Positions 25,941 through 35,434 of a stretch of 64,000 nt of DNA are shown here, in pieces (the stretch's first letter is position 1; each line of letters opens with the position of its first letter). The position numbers were made by a program, and so were the translations under genes. The stretch lies in contig RKRR01000078.1 in assembly GCA_007571305.1 (NCBI GenBank), positions 38,128-102,127 of the forward strand, written 5' to 3'. The DNA comes from Candidatus Poribacteria bacterium (GTDB taxonomy: Bacteria > Poribacteria > WGA-4E > WGA-3G). The notes beneath the pieces were generated by a model. That model saw nothing but the letters and a program-made list of their open reading frames with translations. It searched no databases and was not told where the DNA came from.

Positions 25941-26636
25941 TTACAATAACGCCTCCGCTAACTCCGTAAAATCGTTCACTGTCACATCGGGTTGGTACGG
26001 TGTATCTTCATACGGAAGTTCATAACGGTTCACAAACGCCCCTCTAAATCCGCATGCTCGCGCGCCCATAATGTCAAACGAATTCGCAGATACCATCACG
26101 CACTCGTCAACTTCAAGTCCTAACTGCCCCGCTGCGGCACGGTAGACCGCCGGATGCGGCTTAAATGCACCGACCGATGTTACCGAGATCACATCGTCGA
26201 AATCCCACGCGACCCGTTCCGAGACGAGATACTCCAAAAAAGAGGGATCCCCGTTGGACAACACTACCAACTGATACCGAGATTGCATCTTCGCGAGGGC
26301 AGACAACACCTCTGGAAAAGGAGAAAGGGACTGCCAGCCATGCATAAATTCTGCTACCGTATCGGGGGTCGCATCAATGCCGTTGTGCCTCAGGATGTAG
26401 TGGACAGCACGCCGAACGGTCTCCAAGTAGCCGCTATGTCCGAGCATTACAATTGTATCTTGATACTGCTCAATTCGTTGACGGTATCGCCACTGTGCCC
26501 AGAATATATCCGCCGATACATTGGCATCCCGTGCCTTTAGTGATTCGTCAATGAAGGGTATAAGACTTCCCCCTAAATCCAAAATTGTACCGAACAGGTC
26601 AAAGGTAAGAGCCTTCGTCTCCGCAAAATTTTCCAT
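25941..26636 (-). CDS. HAD-superfamily hydrolase, haloacid dehalogenase type II-like
   Basis: 231 residues. HAD motifs: I TFDLFGTILD (nucleophile D13), II VVLSNGDPSF, III FKPHPAVYR, IV MVSANSFDIMGARACGF. The F-D-x-F-G-T form and S-A-N-x-x-D motif IV are those of L-2-haloacid dehalogenases and close relatives; the substrate is otherwise unknown. It follows the Gfo/Idh/MocA gene by 44 nt on the same strand, so the two and the sulfotransferase may be one operon. Confidence 0.85.
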   Translation of the reverse strand: MENFAETKALTFDLFGTILDLGGSLIPFIDESLKARDANVSADIFWAQWRYRQRIEQYQDTIVMLGHSGYLETVRRAVHYILRHNGIDATPDTVAEFMHGWQSLSPFPEVLSALAKMQSRYQLVVLSNGDPSFLEYLVSERVAWDFDDVISVTSVGAFKPHPAVYRAAAGQLGLEVDECVMVSANSFDIMGARACGFRGAFVNRYELPYEDTPYQPDVTVNDFTELAEALL

Positions 26637-26680
26637 AATAGTTCTGAGAATAAGGGCAACCAGCCATCAATTTAATTCTA

Positions 26681-27700
26681 TTATCCCAATTCGACTGTTC
26701 GTCCAGTGGCCATTGCTTCAAACGCAGCATCAATGACACGCATCTGATTTATGCAACTTTCCGGTGAGACGCGGTGCGGTTTTCCAGTCGTCAAAACGTC
26801 ACACATATGTTCTAACTGCAGTGCAAACTGGAAACACGGCTCAAAATCAATAACTTCCGTGCCCTCTCGTGTGGTGAGTTCAATATTGACGGCTGAATTC
26901 TCGTTGTTCCACACCCGATCCAAGCGGCACATGCCGCCGGTACCTGACATTTCAGCATACTGTCCACCCGCGCAATTAAAACCGGTAGAGATCTGCGCAA
27001 CACGTTCGCCCGGGAATACCAATAGTAAGTAAGAACCATCGTCCACTTCTAATCCAGCTTGTGAAAGACCAGACACCCGAATCGGTTCAGCACCGAACAT
27101 AAACCGCGCATGGTGGATATTGTAACACGCCAAATCGTAGATACTACCGCCACCTTTTGCCTTATTAAACCGCCAATTCATTTCAGGGCGCCTCGTTTCA
27201 GGACCGCCGCCTCCCCCCCCTGTGCAGAAGGTACTGCGGATTGTTTTAAAGTCCCCAATCGCCCCCGAATCAATTAGTTCTTTCGCTTTGAGGTGCATCG
27301 GATGATGCCGGAATTTAAACGCCTCCGCCACTAAAACCCCGTTCTCTTGTGCTGCCCCGACGAACGCTTCTGCCTCCGCCGCTGTTGACGTGAAGGGTTT
27401 CTCGCACAAAATCGCTTTGACTTGGCGGGATTCAGAGAGCTGGATACCGACCTCAGCGTGGAAGGCACCCCAAGTACAAATAATAGCGATGTCTAAGTTC
27501 TCAGCGTCTAACATCTCTTCCAGAGAGAGATACCGGTTTTCAGGGGCCACGTCAAAGCGTTCACCGAAACTGGCTAATGCATTTTCCGACACATCACAGA
27601 TCGCTGCCAATTCGGCACTCGGTGCTTGTTGACACGCGTTACCGTGTGCGTTGGCGATCCCACCTGCTCCGACAAGTCCAACACGATAAGTAGTTGACAT
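26681..27700 (-). CDS. Gfo/Idh/MocA family oxidoreductase
   Basis: 339 residues. An N-terminal NAD(P)-binding Rossmann fold (YRVGLVGAGGIANAHGNACQ) with the family lysine in ILCEKPFTSTAAEAEAFV, followed by the alpha/beta substrate domain (RFNKAKGGGSIYDLACYNIHHARFMFG). Members oxidise or reduce sugars, inositols and related compounds; the substrate is not predictable. Lies 17 nt downstream of the sulfotransferase on the same strand. Confidence 0.9.
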   Translation of the reverse strand: MSTTYRVGLVGAGGIANAHGNACQQAPSAELAAICDVSENALASFGERFDVAPENRYLSLEEMLDAENLDIAIICTWGAFHAEVGIQLSESRQVKAILCEKPFTSTAAEAEAFVGAAQENGVLVAEAFKFRHHPMHLKAKELIDSGAIGDFKTIRSTFCTGGGGGGPETRRPEMNWRFNKAKGGGSIYDLACYNIHHARFMFGAEPIRVSGLSQAGLEVDDGSYLLLVFPGERVAQISTGFNCAGGQYAEMSGTGGMCRLDRVWNNENSAVNIELTTREGTEVIDFEPCFQFALQLEHMCDVLTTGKPHRVSPESCINQMRVIDAAFEAMATGRTVELG

Positions 27701-27717
27701 AATAGTTCCTTCCTCAG

Positions 27718-28476
27718 TTATGCTGCTGTTAAGGGATAACCGTTCTCAACAATTGCCTCTTTCAGAAACTCAAATTCGTATTGTGGTAACGAGGTACCAG
27801 GCTCCAACGCCGCAAAATCTTTTTTCCAGCGATCTACTGCATCTGCCCGTACAATGATCCTGCCCAACGGGATACCCAAGAACGCTTCAAGTTCCTTGAG
27901 TACCCGTTCCTGATCTAAAACAAAGTCCTCAAAACGGATATGGATAACATTTTTAGGCATAGGGGTCGCTTGCATAAGTTTATATTGGTAGATCCAAGAA
28001 ATCGCGCGTCTTTCATAGATGTCGTCGGTTTCAGGGTACGCAACGCCGAAATCCCGAAGATCATCGGTTTTGTGGCTCCCTCGAATACAATCCCGTGGAT
28101 CCCGAATCCAGTGGATGTATTTTATATCAGGGAACATCCGAATTATCCACGGATAGACAAGCGTAGTCTCTGGTATCTTCCAACCTTTGTGAGGTGCTGG
28201 GTTCTGCAGCACATCTTCAAGGTAGGTATTGATAAGTCGCTCAAATTCCGGATCAATCGGCACCGTAAACAGTGGGTCAAAATTCCATGATAGTCCACCT
28301 CGCCACTTGACATATTGCGCCATCACTCGGCACGCATCATACATCGCAAACGGTGGAATCTTATCGCCGGAGGGGTTCAATTGGCTTCCCATGAAAACCC
28401 CACTAGCGTATAACGTATGAGAAATGGCGCGCGTCCCAGAATGACCGCGGCCGATCACCGTAATCAAATTTTCCAT
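27718..28476 (-). CDS. Sulfotransferase family protein
   Basis: 252 residues. The 5'-phosphosulfate loop is visible at the N-terminus (ITVIGRGHSGTRAISHTL) and the 3'-phosphate motif in the middle (IHWIRDPRDCIRGSHK), with the late block VIHIRFEDFVLDQERVLKEL. It should move a sulfuryl group from PAPS to an unknown acceptor; glycans are a common target. First gene of the minus-strand group with the Gfo/Idh/MocA and HAD genes. Confidence 0.85.
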   Translation of the reverse strand: MENLITVIGRGHSGTRAISHTLYASGVFMGSQLNPSGDKIPPFAMYDACRVMAQYVKWRGGLSWNFDPLFTVPIDPEFERLINTYLEDVLQNPAPHKGWKIPETTLVYPWIIRMFPDIKYIHWIRDPRDCIRGSHKTDDLRDFGVAYPETDDIYERRAISWIYQYKLMQATPMPKNVIHIRFEDFVLDQERVLKELEAFLGIPLGRIIVRADAVDRWKKDFAALEPGTSLPQYEFEFLKEAIVENGYPLTAA

Positions 28477-28575
28477 AAAGAGATGTCTAATATAATCAGA
28501 AGTCTTTTACCGACAGCCGGCAACTATTTCATAGAAATCACTTGTTTATTTCGGGAAATTAAAGGATAATCATTA

Positions 28576-28732
28576 TACCCCAACTTGCTACCTATAGGAT
28601 TTCGGATACACGAACACCTTTTTTTAGAGAGACTCCTTCATTTTTGCGAAAAGTTTGGTGTATTCCGTGTGATTTTCGGTGTGAAGATGCACAACCTAAC
28701 GGGTTATGCTACATAATCGGCAACTTAGGTTA
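28576..28732. repeat. Family-1 repeat element, copy C
   Basis: 157 bp, ends TACCCCAACTTGCTAC and, read inward from the right, TAACCTAAGTTGCC. The hairpin core is in minus orientation at 28689-28709 with one stem mismatch. The interior matches copy B over about 60 bp. Confidence 0.75.
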
Positions 28733-28823
28733 TACTTACCCAATTTTTGTCTCCAATAATTTGAAAACATTGTAGCAAATATCTTAAACAAAACAAATCA
28801 TTTTTTACAAGGAAATTAATGAA

Positions 28824-29981
28824 ATGTGCAAATTTCTCGTACTCGTAAGTCTTATTGTGTCGCTAATCGGACAGGTCGGATGTGACAGAGCCCAAAAGAT
28901 TGTTACACCGAAACAAGAACAAAAAACGCTCAAGATTGGTTTTGTCGTTGCCGGTGAACGTGTTACCTATCCAAACGGCGCAGAGATGGCTGTAACAGAG
29001 ATTAACCAGCAAGGCGGACTTTTGGGGATGCCGGTCGAATTGATTGGTCACATCAACAAAGAGGCGATACCGGAAGTCTCCATCCAAATCGCTGAACAAC
29101 TCATTGTGGAGGACGAAATCATTGCTCTCATCGGACCTAACCGCTCGTCCCATGCGGTCGAAGTAGGTCCAATCGCACAGCGTTATGGGATCCCGATGGT
29201 TACTACGACCGCAACCAATCCTAACGTAACAAATGCTGGTGATTTCGTGTTCATGGCATCCTTCACAGACAGTTTTCAAGGCAGGGTCATGGCGCGGTTC
29301 GCGAAAGATGATCTCGATATTACGACTGCTGCCCTTCTTACGCGTAGGGGTGATCTCTATACGGAAGGCATCGCTGAATTCTTCGCACTCAATTTCAGCA
29401 AATTAGGCGGTGAAATCGTTGCAAACGAATCTTATGAAGCAGGAACAGTAGACTTTACAGCACAGCTGACCCGCATTGCGGCGATGAAACCAGATGCCCT
29501 TTTCGCATCCGGATTCGTTCAAGAACTTGCGTTTCTAACGCAACAAGCACGGGCAATACCATTGCAAAATGCCAATGGAGAGCCAACACTTTTCCTCGGA
29601 GCAGATTCATGGGATAATCCGCTGCTGCTTGACAGCGAAAACGCGAAAGTAGAAGGCAGCTTTTTCAGTGGACACTTCTCACCAGATACAGATGAACCCA
29701 CAGTTCGTGCGTTTGTTGACGTTTACGAATCCATCTATGAATCTACGCCAACAGGTGGTGTCGCGGTGAGTTACGACTCGGTCAAATTGCTTTTTGAGGC
29801 AGTAGAGCGTGCAGGCAGTCTCGATCCCGATGCAGTCCGTCAGCAACTCGCTGCTACAGAAAACTATATCGGAGCGACTACGATTGCCAGTTACGACGAA
29901 AATCGTCATCCCACGAAAAGCGCAGTAATTTTCACCATTAAAGACGGCAAAAAACAGTTTTACAAGCAGGTCGCCCCTTAA
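28824..29981 (+). CDS. ABC-type branched-chain amino-acid-like substrate-binding lipoprotein
   Basis: 385 residues. Signal peptide with lipobox-like GQVGC (C20). The mature part is a periplasmic-binding-protein type 1 fold of the LivJ family: LKIGFVVAGERVTYPNGAEMAVTEINQQGG, ALIGPNRSSHAVEVGPIAQRYGIPMVTTTATNP, and GGVAVSYDSVKLLFEAVERAG. It would bind a small ligand, possibly an amino acid, for import. No permease or ATPase gene is nearby, so it is an orphan or works with a distant transporter or as a sensor. AAGGA precedes the ATG. Confidence 0.9.
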   Translation: MCKFLVLVSLIVSLIGQVGCDRAQKIVTPKQEQKTLKIGFVVAGERVTYPNGAEMAVTEINQQGGLLGMPVELIGHINKEAIPEVSIQIAEQLIVEDEIIALIGPNRSSHAVEVGPIAQRYGIPMVTTTATNPNVTNAGDFVFMASFTDSFQGRVMARFAKDDLDITTAALLTRRGDLYTEGIAEFFALNFSKLGGEIVANESYEAGTVDFTAQLTRIAAMKPDALFASGFVQELAFLTQQARAIPLQNANGEPTLFLGADSWDNPLLLDSENAKVEGSFFSGHFSPDTDEPTVRAFVDVYESIYESTPTGGVAVSYDSVKLLFEAVERAGSLDPDAVRQQLAATENYIGATTIASYDENRHPTKSAVIFTIKDGKKQFYKQVAP

Positions 29982-30062
29982 TTTTCCGTGGGTGAATGAA
30001 GTGATTATTGATGTGCAAAGCCTCTGCGGACATGGGTATTTTTAGGAGGGGTAACGAGTTTC

Positions 30063-30560
30063 TCATGGTAGAATTCCATATTCTCTACATTTGTCGATGA
30101 TTACTTCCTTATTTTTACAATTTTCCAGAATGAAGTAATTTTCCTTCAAATCGCTAATTCTATTAATAGAAATACTCTTCTGATTGAGTTCTTCAATGAG
30201 AGTAGTTGGAACAAAGTAAAGTTCAAAAGCGTTGTTACCTGCTGAATGAACTCCGATAACAACATCTGAGGTCGCAGTGGACTGTGTATAAGTCTTAACA
30301 TCCGATTTGTACTCTCTATCAACTCCACCTCTACCTCCACCAGTAAAGTGGACTGCTCGTTTTGCTGTTTTGATTTGCGCGCGGATTATGTCCTCACTGT
30401 TATCTGCTGTCTTACGGACAATAATGATATCATAAGGCAATAAAGGTAGATCTACCAATGAGACGTTCTGATACTTTTTCATCAAAATTCCAACCGCGAT
30501 ATGCTCATGAGCAAACCCCTCTACTGAAGCCTGTCTCCCTCTCTCTTCTATTTTAAGCAT
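30063..30560 (-). CDS. Putative PD-(D/E)XK restriction-type endonuclease
   Basis: 165 residues. The core D44 (PYDIIIVRK), about 18 residues and then Q62-I-K64 (IIRAQIKTAKRAV) fits the group-I-intron/DUF4365-like PD-(D/E)XK layout, in which Q replaces E. Strands VDREYKSDVKTYTQ and NNAFELYFVPTTLI follow. It starts 10 nt after the methyltransferase stop on the same strand, which makes it the likely cognate nuclease. Lysine- and asparagine-rich, AT-rich coding suggests horizontal transfer. Nuclease activity and target site are not deducible. Confidence 0.65.
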   Translation of the reverse strand: MLKIEERGRQASVEGFAHEHIAVGILMKKYQNVSLVDLPLLPYDIIIVRKTADNSEDIIRAQIKTAKRAVHFTGGGRGGVDREYKSDVKTYTQSTATSDVVIGVHSAGNNAFELYFVPTTLIEELNQKSISINRISDLKENYFILENCKNKEVIIDKCREYGILP

Positions 30561-30570
30561 GTTTCCGCCT

Positions 30571-31872
30571 CTATTCTCTCGTTTTTTTCAAGACTAAAAC
30601 CCAATCAGTGTTGATACGTTCTCCTCTGGGGACCTTAATAAAATGTTTGATGATCTCCGAACCAAAGTAAGTTTCAATTTCAAATCCAATATCTTCGGCG
30701 ATTGGCATGAGATACTTCCAGTTCTCAAATAATTGCCCCCGGATACGATTATTACCTACAACAATAATGTATCTACCTCCGTTGCGTAGGATTTTATAAA
30801 CCTCAATCAGGTTTTTTCGCATGTCATCTAAATACTTGAAGGCAATGAATGCACGTCGCGGATCATTTTCAAAGATGTTGGCTATCACTTTATCCGCTTC
30901 CGGAACACCAATTTTATGCTGGTGTTTGTAGTCATTGGCTGAAACACTTTCTGTGCCAACATTTTGTTTTTTCAGTGCTGTTAATGAGTCTTGAGCGAAG
31001 CCAAGCCAATACATTTCTAATTGGTGGGTTCTTGGATAATCAACGGCATTGACATAAGGGGGTGAAGTTACCGCTAAATCAAAGTAATTTGTCTCATATT
31101 TAATATTCCTTGCGTCCATGTCTTCTGGAAAATCGACGGTTATGCCTGATGGATAATTTTGGGAGAACATTACCATTTTAGGCATTTTAACCGAAACTGT
31201 TTTAGCAAATCGGTTCAGCGCGTCGGAGGGACGAACCAATTTATTCAGTTTCTTCCGAATCACAGTTCGAGTACAATTGTCATCGGCATTGGAAACAGAG
31301 CGAATGATAGAAGAAAGACAAATCTTGAAGAAATCTTTAACAGCATTGTCAGTATCAAGGGACTGAATCTGTTTTTTTAAATAGGTGAGTTCCCAGAGAA
31401 TTTCCTTGTTGAACCAGTTGTCTCTGTAAGGAAAGTCTGGTAAGTCAGAGTCGCTTATAAGTGAAGGACGGTAGTGGAGAATCGACTCCAAGAGGATCTT
31501 TTGTGCTGACTTAAGTTCCGTTTCCGCTAAAGGCGTTACCTTTACTTTTGAAATGAAACGGGAGAATGGGTCGACATCAATTCCAACGGAATTCCGCTTT
31601 GAAAGAAGTGCTTCAACATTTGTGGTGCCGCTCCCAGCAAACGGATCGAGAATCCAGTCGTTTTCTTGAGAATATCGTTTAATGAGCCAACGAGGTAATT
31701 CTGGGAAAAATTTGGCAGGATACTTGTGCAACCCATGCGTCAAGAAACTCTGATCGTGACTAATAAACAAAAACCTGTCGCCATCTTTTGTTGGCAGATT
31801 AACAGGAATATCGCCATCCACTCGAGTAATGCTTTCACCGAAGTCATTTACAATTTTAGTAATGTTGTCCAT
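30571..31872 (-). CDS. DNA amino-methyltransferase of a restriction-modification pair
   Basis: 433 residues. AdoMet-binding motif I DPFAGSGTT (76-84) precedes catalytic motif IV SPPY (270-273); about 170 residues between them are the likely target-recognition region. The order motif I - recognition - motif IV is alpha-like. The catalytic SPPY means exocyclic amino methylation (N6-adenine or N4-cytosine). HGLHKYPAKF near the N-terminus is typical of a subgroup of stand-alone methylases. The nuclease-like gene follows after 10 nt. More AT-rich than neighbouring genes, as expected for an acquired module. Confidence 0.88.
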   Translation of the reverse strand: MDNITKIVNDFGESITRVDGDIPVNLPTKDGDRFLFISHDQSFLTHGLHKYPAKFFPELPRWLIKRYSQENDWILDPFAGSGTTNVEALLSKRNSVGIDVDPFSRFISKVKVTPLAETELKSAQKILLESILHYRPSLISDSDLPDFPYRDNWFNKEILWELTYLKKQIQSLDTDNAVKDFFKICLSSIIRSVSNADDNCTRTVIRKKLNKLVRPSDALNRFAKTVSVKMPKMVMFSQNYPSGITVDFPEDMDARNIKYETNYFDLAVTSPPYVNAVDYPRTHQLEMYWLGFAQDSLTALKKQNVGTESVSANDYKHQHKIGVPEADKVIANIFENDPRRAFIAFKYLDDMRKNLIEVYKILRNGGRYIIVVGNNRIRGQLFENWKYLMPIAEDIGFEIETYFGSEIIKHFIKVPRGERINTDWVLVLKKTRE

Positions 31873-32068
31873 ATTTTACGTTGAGAAACTTTTTCATTTT
31901 TGCCGATAAGTACACAATGGGTTAAGCGTGGATGATTGGCTTCCGTTCAAGTTCTTCTATTTTTCGCCAGTCTTAACATTTTCATAGCAGTTTCTCCATG
32001 CCTTAGTATTTTTTTCACACATCATTGGGGCATTATAGCACAGCTGCTGAGTATTCGCAACAAAATGC

Positions 32069-32803
32069 TTACACAAAGAAACGCGAAAAAGCGACAGCCA
32101 CTACATCCATCGTCATCGCGACGAGCCAGTGAATTGCCGCTCCGTAGATAAAAGAACGGGTTTCCAACGCGAGCACACCAAGTAATACACCGGCAATGAC
32201 TGAACCGATTGCCTCCGGTAACGGCTTTGTATAGTGCATTACTGCGAATGGGATCGTCTGAATTAACAGAGTATAGTTTCCGAATTTCCGTTCTAATCCG
32301 AAGAGCATAAATCCACGAAAAAAGAATTCCCACGAAAACATGTAGACACCGTAGGCGAGTTGATAGGGTAGGAACACCTGCCAACTACTTGCCACTACCT
32401 TGCTGAGTGGATATTTCGCTACGAAAGGCGGGTAGACGATGACAGCGAGAATAACCACAGGTATCATCAGAAACCATGCCGCGCCTGTTATGCTCCATCC
32501 GAGTTTCTGATTTCCGAGTTGGAATCCGTAGTCCTTCAATCGCTCCTTCGTTCCAAATTGTGCAACAAGGACGGGCGCGAGGAGTAAAGTAAGTGCTGTC
32601 GTCAGAAACCAATAATAGTACGAATGGCTCTCTGCTAATGGGATGTCGATAAAGTATTCTGCGAAGTGTTGCCTGAAGAAACTGCGGCGACTGTAATACC
32701 TGTGCAACGTTAACAGGAGCCCAGAAGCAAGTAGGATAACAGTTGCTTGTTGTTCCCAACCGCGCAGATATTTTTCTTTTAAGTTTTGGAGATGGGAATT
32801 CAT
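32069..32803 (-). CDS. CPBP family intramembrane metalloprotease
   Basis: 244 residues, several membrane helices. The three conserved CPBP/Abi motifs are present in modified form: E159-x3-R163 (SWEFFFRGFM), H190 (AVMHYTKP) and H225 (AAIHWLVAMTMD). The usual EE pair is WE here. Members are CAAX-type proteases or act in bacteriocin self-immunity and membrane-protein processing. The ATG at 32803 follows AGGATGTCAAG; the longer frame would begin inside the promoter. Confidence 0.85.
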   Translation of the reverse strand: MNSHLQNLKEKYLRGWEQQATVILLASGLLLTLHRYYSRRSFFRQHFAEYFIDIPLAESHSYYYWFLTTALTLLLAPVLVAQFGTKERLKDYGFQLGNQKLGWSITGAAWFLMIPVVILAVIVYPPFVAKYPLSKVVASSWQVFLPYQLAYGVYMFSWEFFFRGFMLFGLERKFGNYTLLIQTIPFAVMHYTKPLPEAIGSVIAGVLLGVLALETRSFIYGAAIHWLVAMTMDVVAVAFSRFFV

Positions 32804-32829
32804 CTTGACATCCTGCCTATTTTCGCGTA

Positions 32830-32858
32830 TTATATCGTGAGTAGCACAAATTTGCAAT
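32830..32858 (-). promoter_or_regulatory. Sigma70-type promoter for the CPBP protease gene
   Basis: Minus strand TTGCAA (32853-32858), 17-nt spacer, TATAAT (32830-32835); leader of about 20 nt to the ATG at 32803. Confidence 0.7.
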
Positions 32859-32900
32859 AATCAGCTAAGGAGATCGGGGTTCCAAGGTCCGATTCGCAAA

Positions 32901-33932
32901 ATGCAAAGGAGTAGGATGTTTGCCCCTGATCAGATTAATCGCATTTTAATCATCAGACTTGCACCACTCGGCGAAACGGTTTTAACAACACCTGTCATTC
33001 GTGCTTTACGTCGGCACTTTCAAGATGCCTATATCGCTTACATGGTAGCTCCGACACGAGAAGATTTAGTATCCGCAAATCCATACTTGAATGAGGTCCT
33101 TACCTATCAGACTTCAGTGCCGAAACTCATCTATCAGATGGCTCGGCGTAAATTCCAAATGGCTGTTGTGCTACAGCCAACGTTCCGCCTCGTCCTTCAT
33201 ACATTTCTTGCCGGGATCCCGTTCCGCGTAGGATTTGAAACGAACACTGGTGGAAAGAAATTGTTGAATCTGACAGTCCGAAATAACACCGCGCAGCATG
33301 AGACAGAACGTTATCTTGATGTTGTGCGTGCGCTCGATGTTGAAGTTGCAGACAACGAACCGGAAGTATTCGTTGATAGTGCAGGCAGTGCCTGGGCGAA
33401 CAATTTTCTTGAAGACCGAAAACTAAATGACGATAGGCACATTATTGGTCTCAATCCGGGTGCCGCGACAACCTATCGTCGGTGGGATGCTGCGAATTTT
33501 GCCGATCTTGGTGATCGGCTACATACAACATACGGCGCACATATTGTTATCACGACCGGCCCTCGGGAAGGTGAATTGGCAGATCAGGTGATGAAATTGA
33601 TGTCACATTCACCGGTGATTGTCAATCAGGCGACCCCGATGCAACTTGCGGCACTGCTGCAACGGTGTCATCTATACATCAGTAACGATACGGGCCCAAT
33701 GCACCTCAGCACCGCAGTGAAAACACCGACGATCGCCTTGTTTGGAGGCTCTAATCTTATCCAGTGGGCACCGCCGTGGAATAGACATGCAGTGATGGCG
33801 CGCACTGAGTGCTCGTTGATGAAAACGCTATCGTCCAAAGAGTGGGACGCATATCCCGATCGCGCACGTGAGAATCTTGAGGCGATTACTCCAGATGCAG
33901 TTATGGCGACAGTGGAGAAACTCGCATGGTAA
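32901..33932 (+). CDS. Glycosyltransferase family 9 (heptosyltransferase-like)
   Basis: 343 residues, GT-B fold of the ADP-heptose:LPS heptosyltransferase family. Opening RILIIRLAPLGETVLTTPVIRALRRHF and the nucleotide-sugar domain HIIGLNPGAATTYRRWDAANF and CHLYISNDTGPMHLSTAVKTPTIALFGGS are diagnostic. It probably adds a sugar to an outer-membrane lipopolysaccharide core, which implies a Gram-negative envelope. It overlaps the next gene by 7 nt. The start may be the second Met (residue 6), but ATG 32901 has AAAGGAG-like sequence only weakly. Confidence 0.9.
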   Translation: MQRSRMFAPDQINRILIIRLAPLGETVLTTPVIRALRRHFQDAYIAYMVAPTREDLVSANPYLNEVLTYQTSVPKLIYQMARRKFQMAVVLQPTFRLVLHTFLAGIPFRVGFETNTGGKKLLNLTVRNNTAQHETERYLDVVRALDVEVADNEPEVFVDSAGSAWANNFLEDRKLNDDRHIIGLNPGAATTYRRWDAANFADLGDRLHTTYGAHIVITTGPREGELADQVMKLMSHSPVIVNQATPMQLAALLQRCHLYISNDTGPMHLSTAVKTPTIALFGGSNLIQWAPPWNRHAVMARTECSLMKTLSSKEWDAYPDRARENLEAITPDAVMATVEKLAW

Positions 33933-35434
33933 GTTCTGAACACAACCGAGTCGAAGGATTGCATGTGCAACTCATCAAAAATTGTCTAACCAGCATTCGT
34001 AATAGGATGTATCGACAGGCACTCTTTGAGATAATCACGTTTACATTTTTCTGTGGGCTCATTCTGATCGCCATTCTGTTCTTGCTGAACCGGGTGATTC
34101 TCCTACCGGCATCTGTATCAAAGATCAGTTGGATCGTCATGTCTATCGCAGTGGTTGTAGGTGTCTGCCTCAGTTTGAGACATCGTAAGGATTTAAGCTT
34201 TGTCGCGCGAATTGTTGACGAAAAGATGGGACTCAGTGAACGTCTCAGTACGGCACTTGGATTGGTGCAACACGATTCCCGAAGTGAGTTCGCTCAACTC
34301 CAAATCCAAGATGCTACAGAGATTGCTACAACCTTAGCCGTAAAAAAAATAAGTCCGCATCGTCCGCCGAAGTTCCTGAAACTGTTGCCGATTCCTGTGT
34401 TGCTGATTGGGCTTTCTTTCGTTGTTTTACCCTTTTATGAAGTGCCACAGCCACTGACGGGTTCACAGCAGCAGGCGTTAGATGGAGTGATTCAAAATCT
34501 TGAAGGCGAACACGTTGAGAATTCGGCATTAAAACGTCAGATCACCGACACTGTAAAAGAGTTAAAAGCCGTATCGGATATCAACACAGCACAGAAACAT
34601 CTCAGTAACTTAAAGAAAGAGGTACGTGAACAGCAATCGGTGCAAGCTGCTATTACCGATGTCACAGAAGCCAGTCAAGATTTTCGTGGTATGGATGCTA
34701 ACGAACTCGCTGCAGCGTTGAAAGACCTCACTGAACAGGCTGAGATACCACCGGAGCTCCAAGCGGAACTGATGGAACTCTTTGAACGTTTAGCTGAGAA
34801 TCTGCCGAAGGGTGCTCTCAGTGATTCATTGAATCAGATTCAGGGCAAAACAGTTACACCGGAAACGTTACAAGATATCCTCACTGCGCTTGAGGAGATG
34901 GAAAAATCAGCAGATCTCGCGCAATTGGAGGCACAACTCACGGCAAGTCAGAAGGAATTGGCATTGGCAACGATTGAAACGAAATCCCCTGATGGCGGGG
35001 TTGCAAATAGTGATGGTGCCCCCGGGCGAGACGCTGGAACTGGCGAGGTACAAGGAAGCCATGAAGGTGCGTCGAATGCCGATGTACCCTCGGAAGCACA
35101 GATGACTGAATCCGGCGGAATGGACATCGAAACAGACAACGCAGATTCTACAACGCCACTGACAGGTGAGGAGACTCCGGTCCTACAGGGAAATAGAGAA
35201 CAATTGACACTTACAGCAGGTGCGTCTGGGAATACAGAAGGTTTCTCTCGTGTCTTTACGGGTGAGGTTGCCGACGAGGCACCTGCCTATTTACCCTTTG
35301 CCGATGTGGTACTTAATGCATCGCGTGCGTATGCTGAGGCAGTAGAAAATAACCGTATTCCTATCCGGTATCAGACACAGATTAAATCCTATTTAGAGGC
35401 AGTATCCACAAAAAGTGAAAAAACACATCATTAA
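33926..35434 (+). CDS. Membrane-anchored coiled-coil protein (DUF4175-like), function unknown
   Basis: 502 residues. Two membrane helices near the N-terminus (about 36-57 and 68-84) and one near 153-172, then a long soluble region rich in Glu/Gln/Leu/Ala that should form helical coiled coils (about 180-340), a low-complexity Gly/Asp/Ser linker (about 350-430) and a C-terminal segment ending YAEAVENNRIPIRYQTQIKSYLEAV, which resembles the ends of MoxR-associated DUF4175-like proteins. Overlap with the GT9 gene and with the next gene suggests one translation-coupled operon. Confidence 0.6.
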   Translation: MVSSEHNRVEGLHVQLIKNCLTSIRNRMYRQALFEIITFTFFCGLILIAILFLLNRVILLPASVSKISWIVMSIAVVVGVCLSLRHRKDLSFVARIVDEKMGLSERLSTALGLVQHDSRSEFAQLQIQDATEIATTLAVKKISPHRPPKFLKLLPIPVLLIGLSFVVLPFYEVPQPLTGSQQQALDGVIQNLEGEHVENSALKRQITDTVKELKAVSDINTAQKHLSNLKKEVREQQSVQAAITDVTEASQDFRGMDANELAAALKDLTEQAEIPPELQAELMELFERLAENLPKGALSDSLNQIQGKTVTPETLQDILTALEEMEKSADLAQLEAQLTASQKELALATIETKSPDGGVANSDGAPGRDAGTGEVQGSHEGASNADVPSEAQMTESGGMDIETDNADSTTPLTGEETPVLQGNREQLTLTAGASGNTEGFSRVFTGEVADEAPAYLPFADVVLNASRAYAEAVENNRIPIRYQTQIKSYLEAVSTKSEKTHH

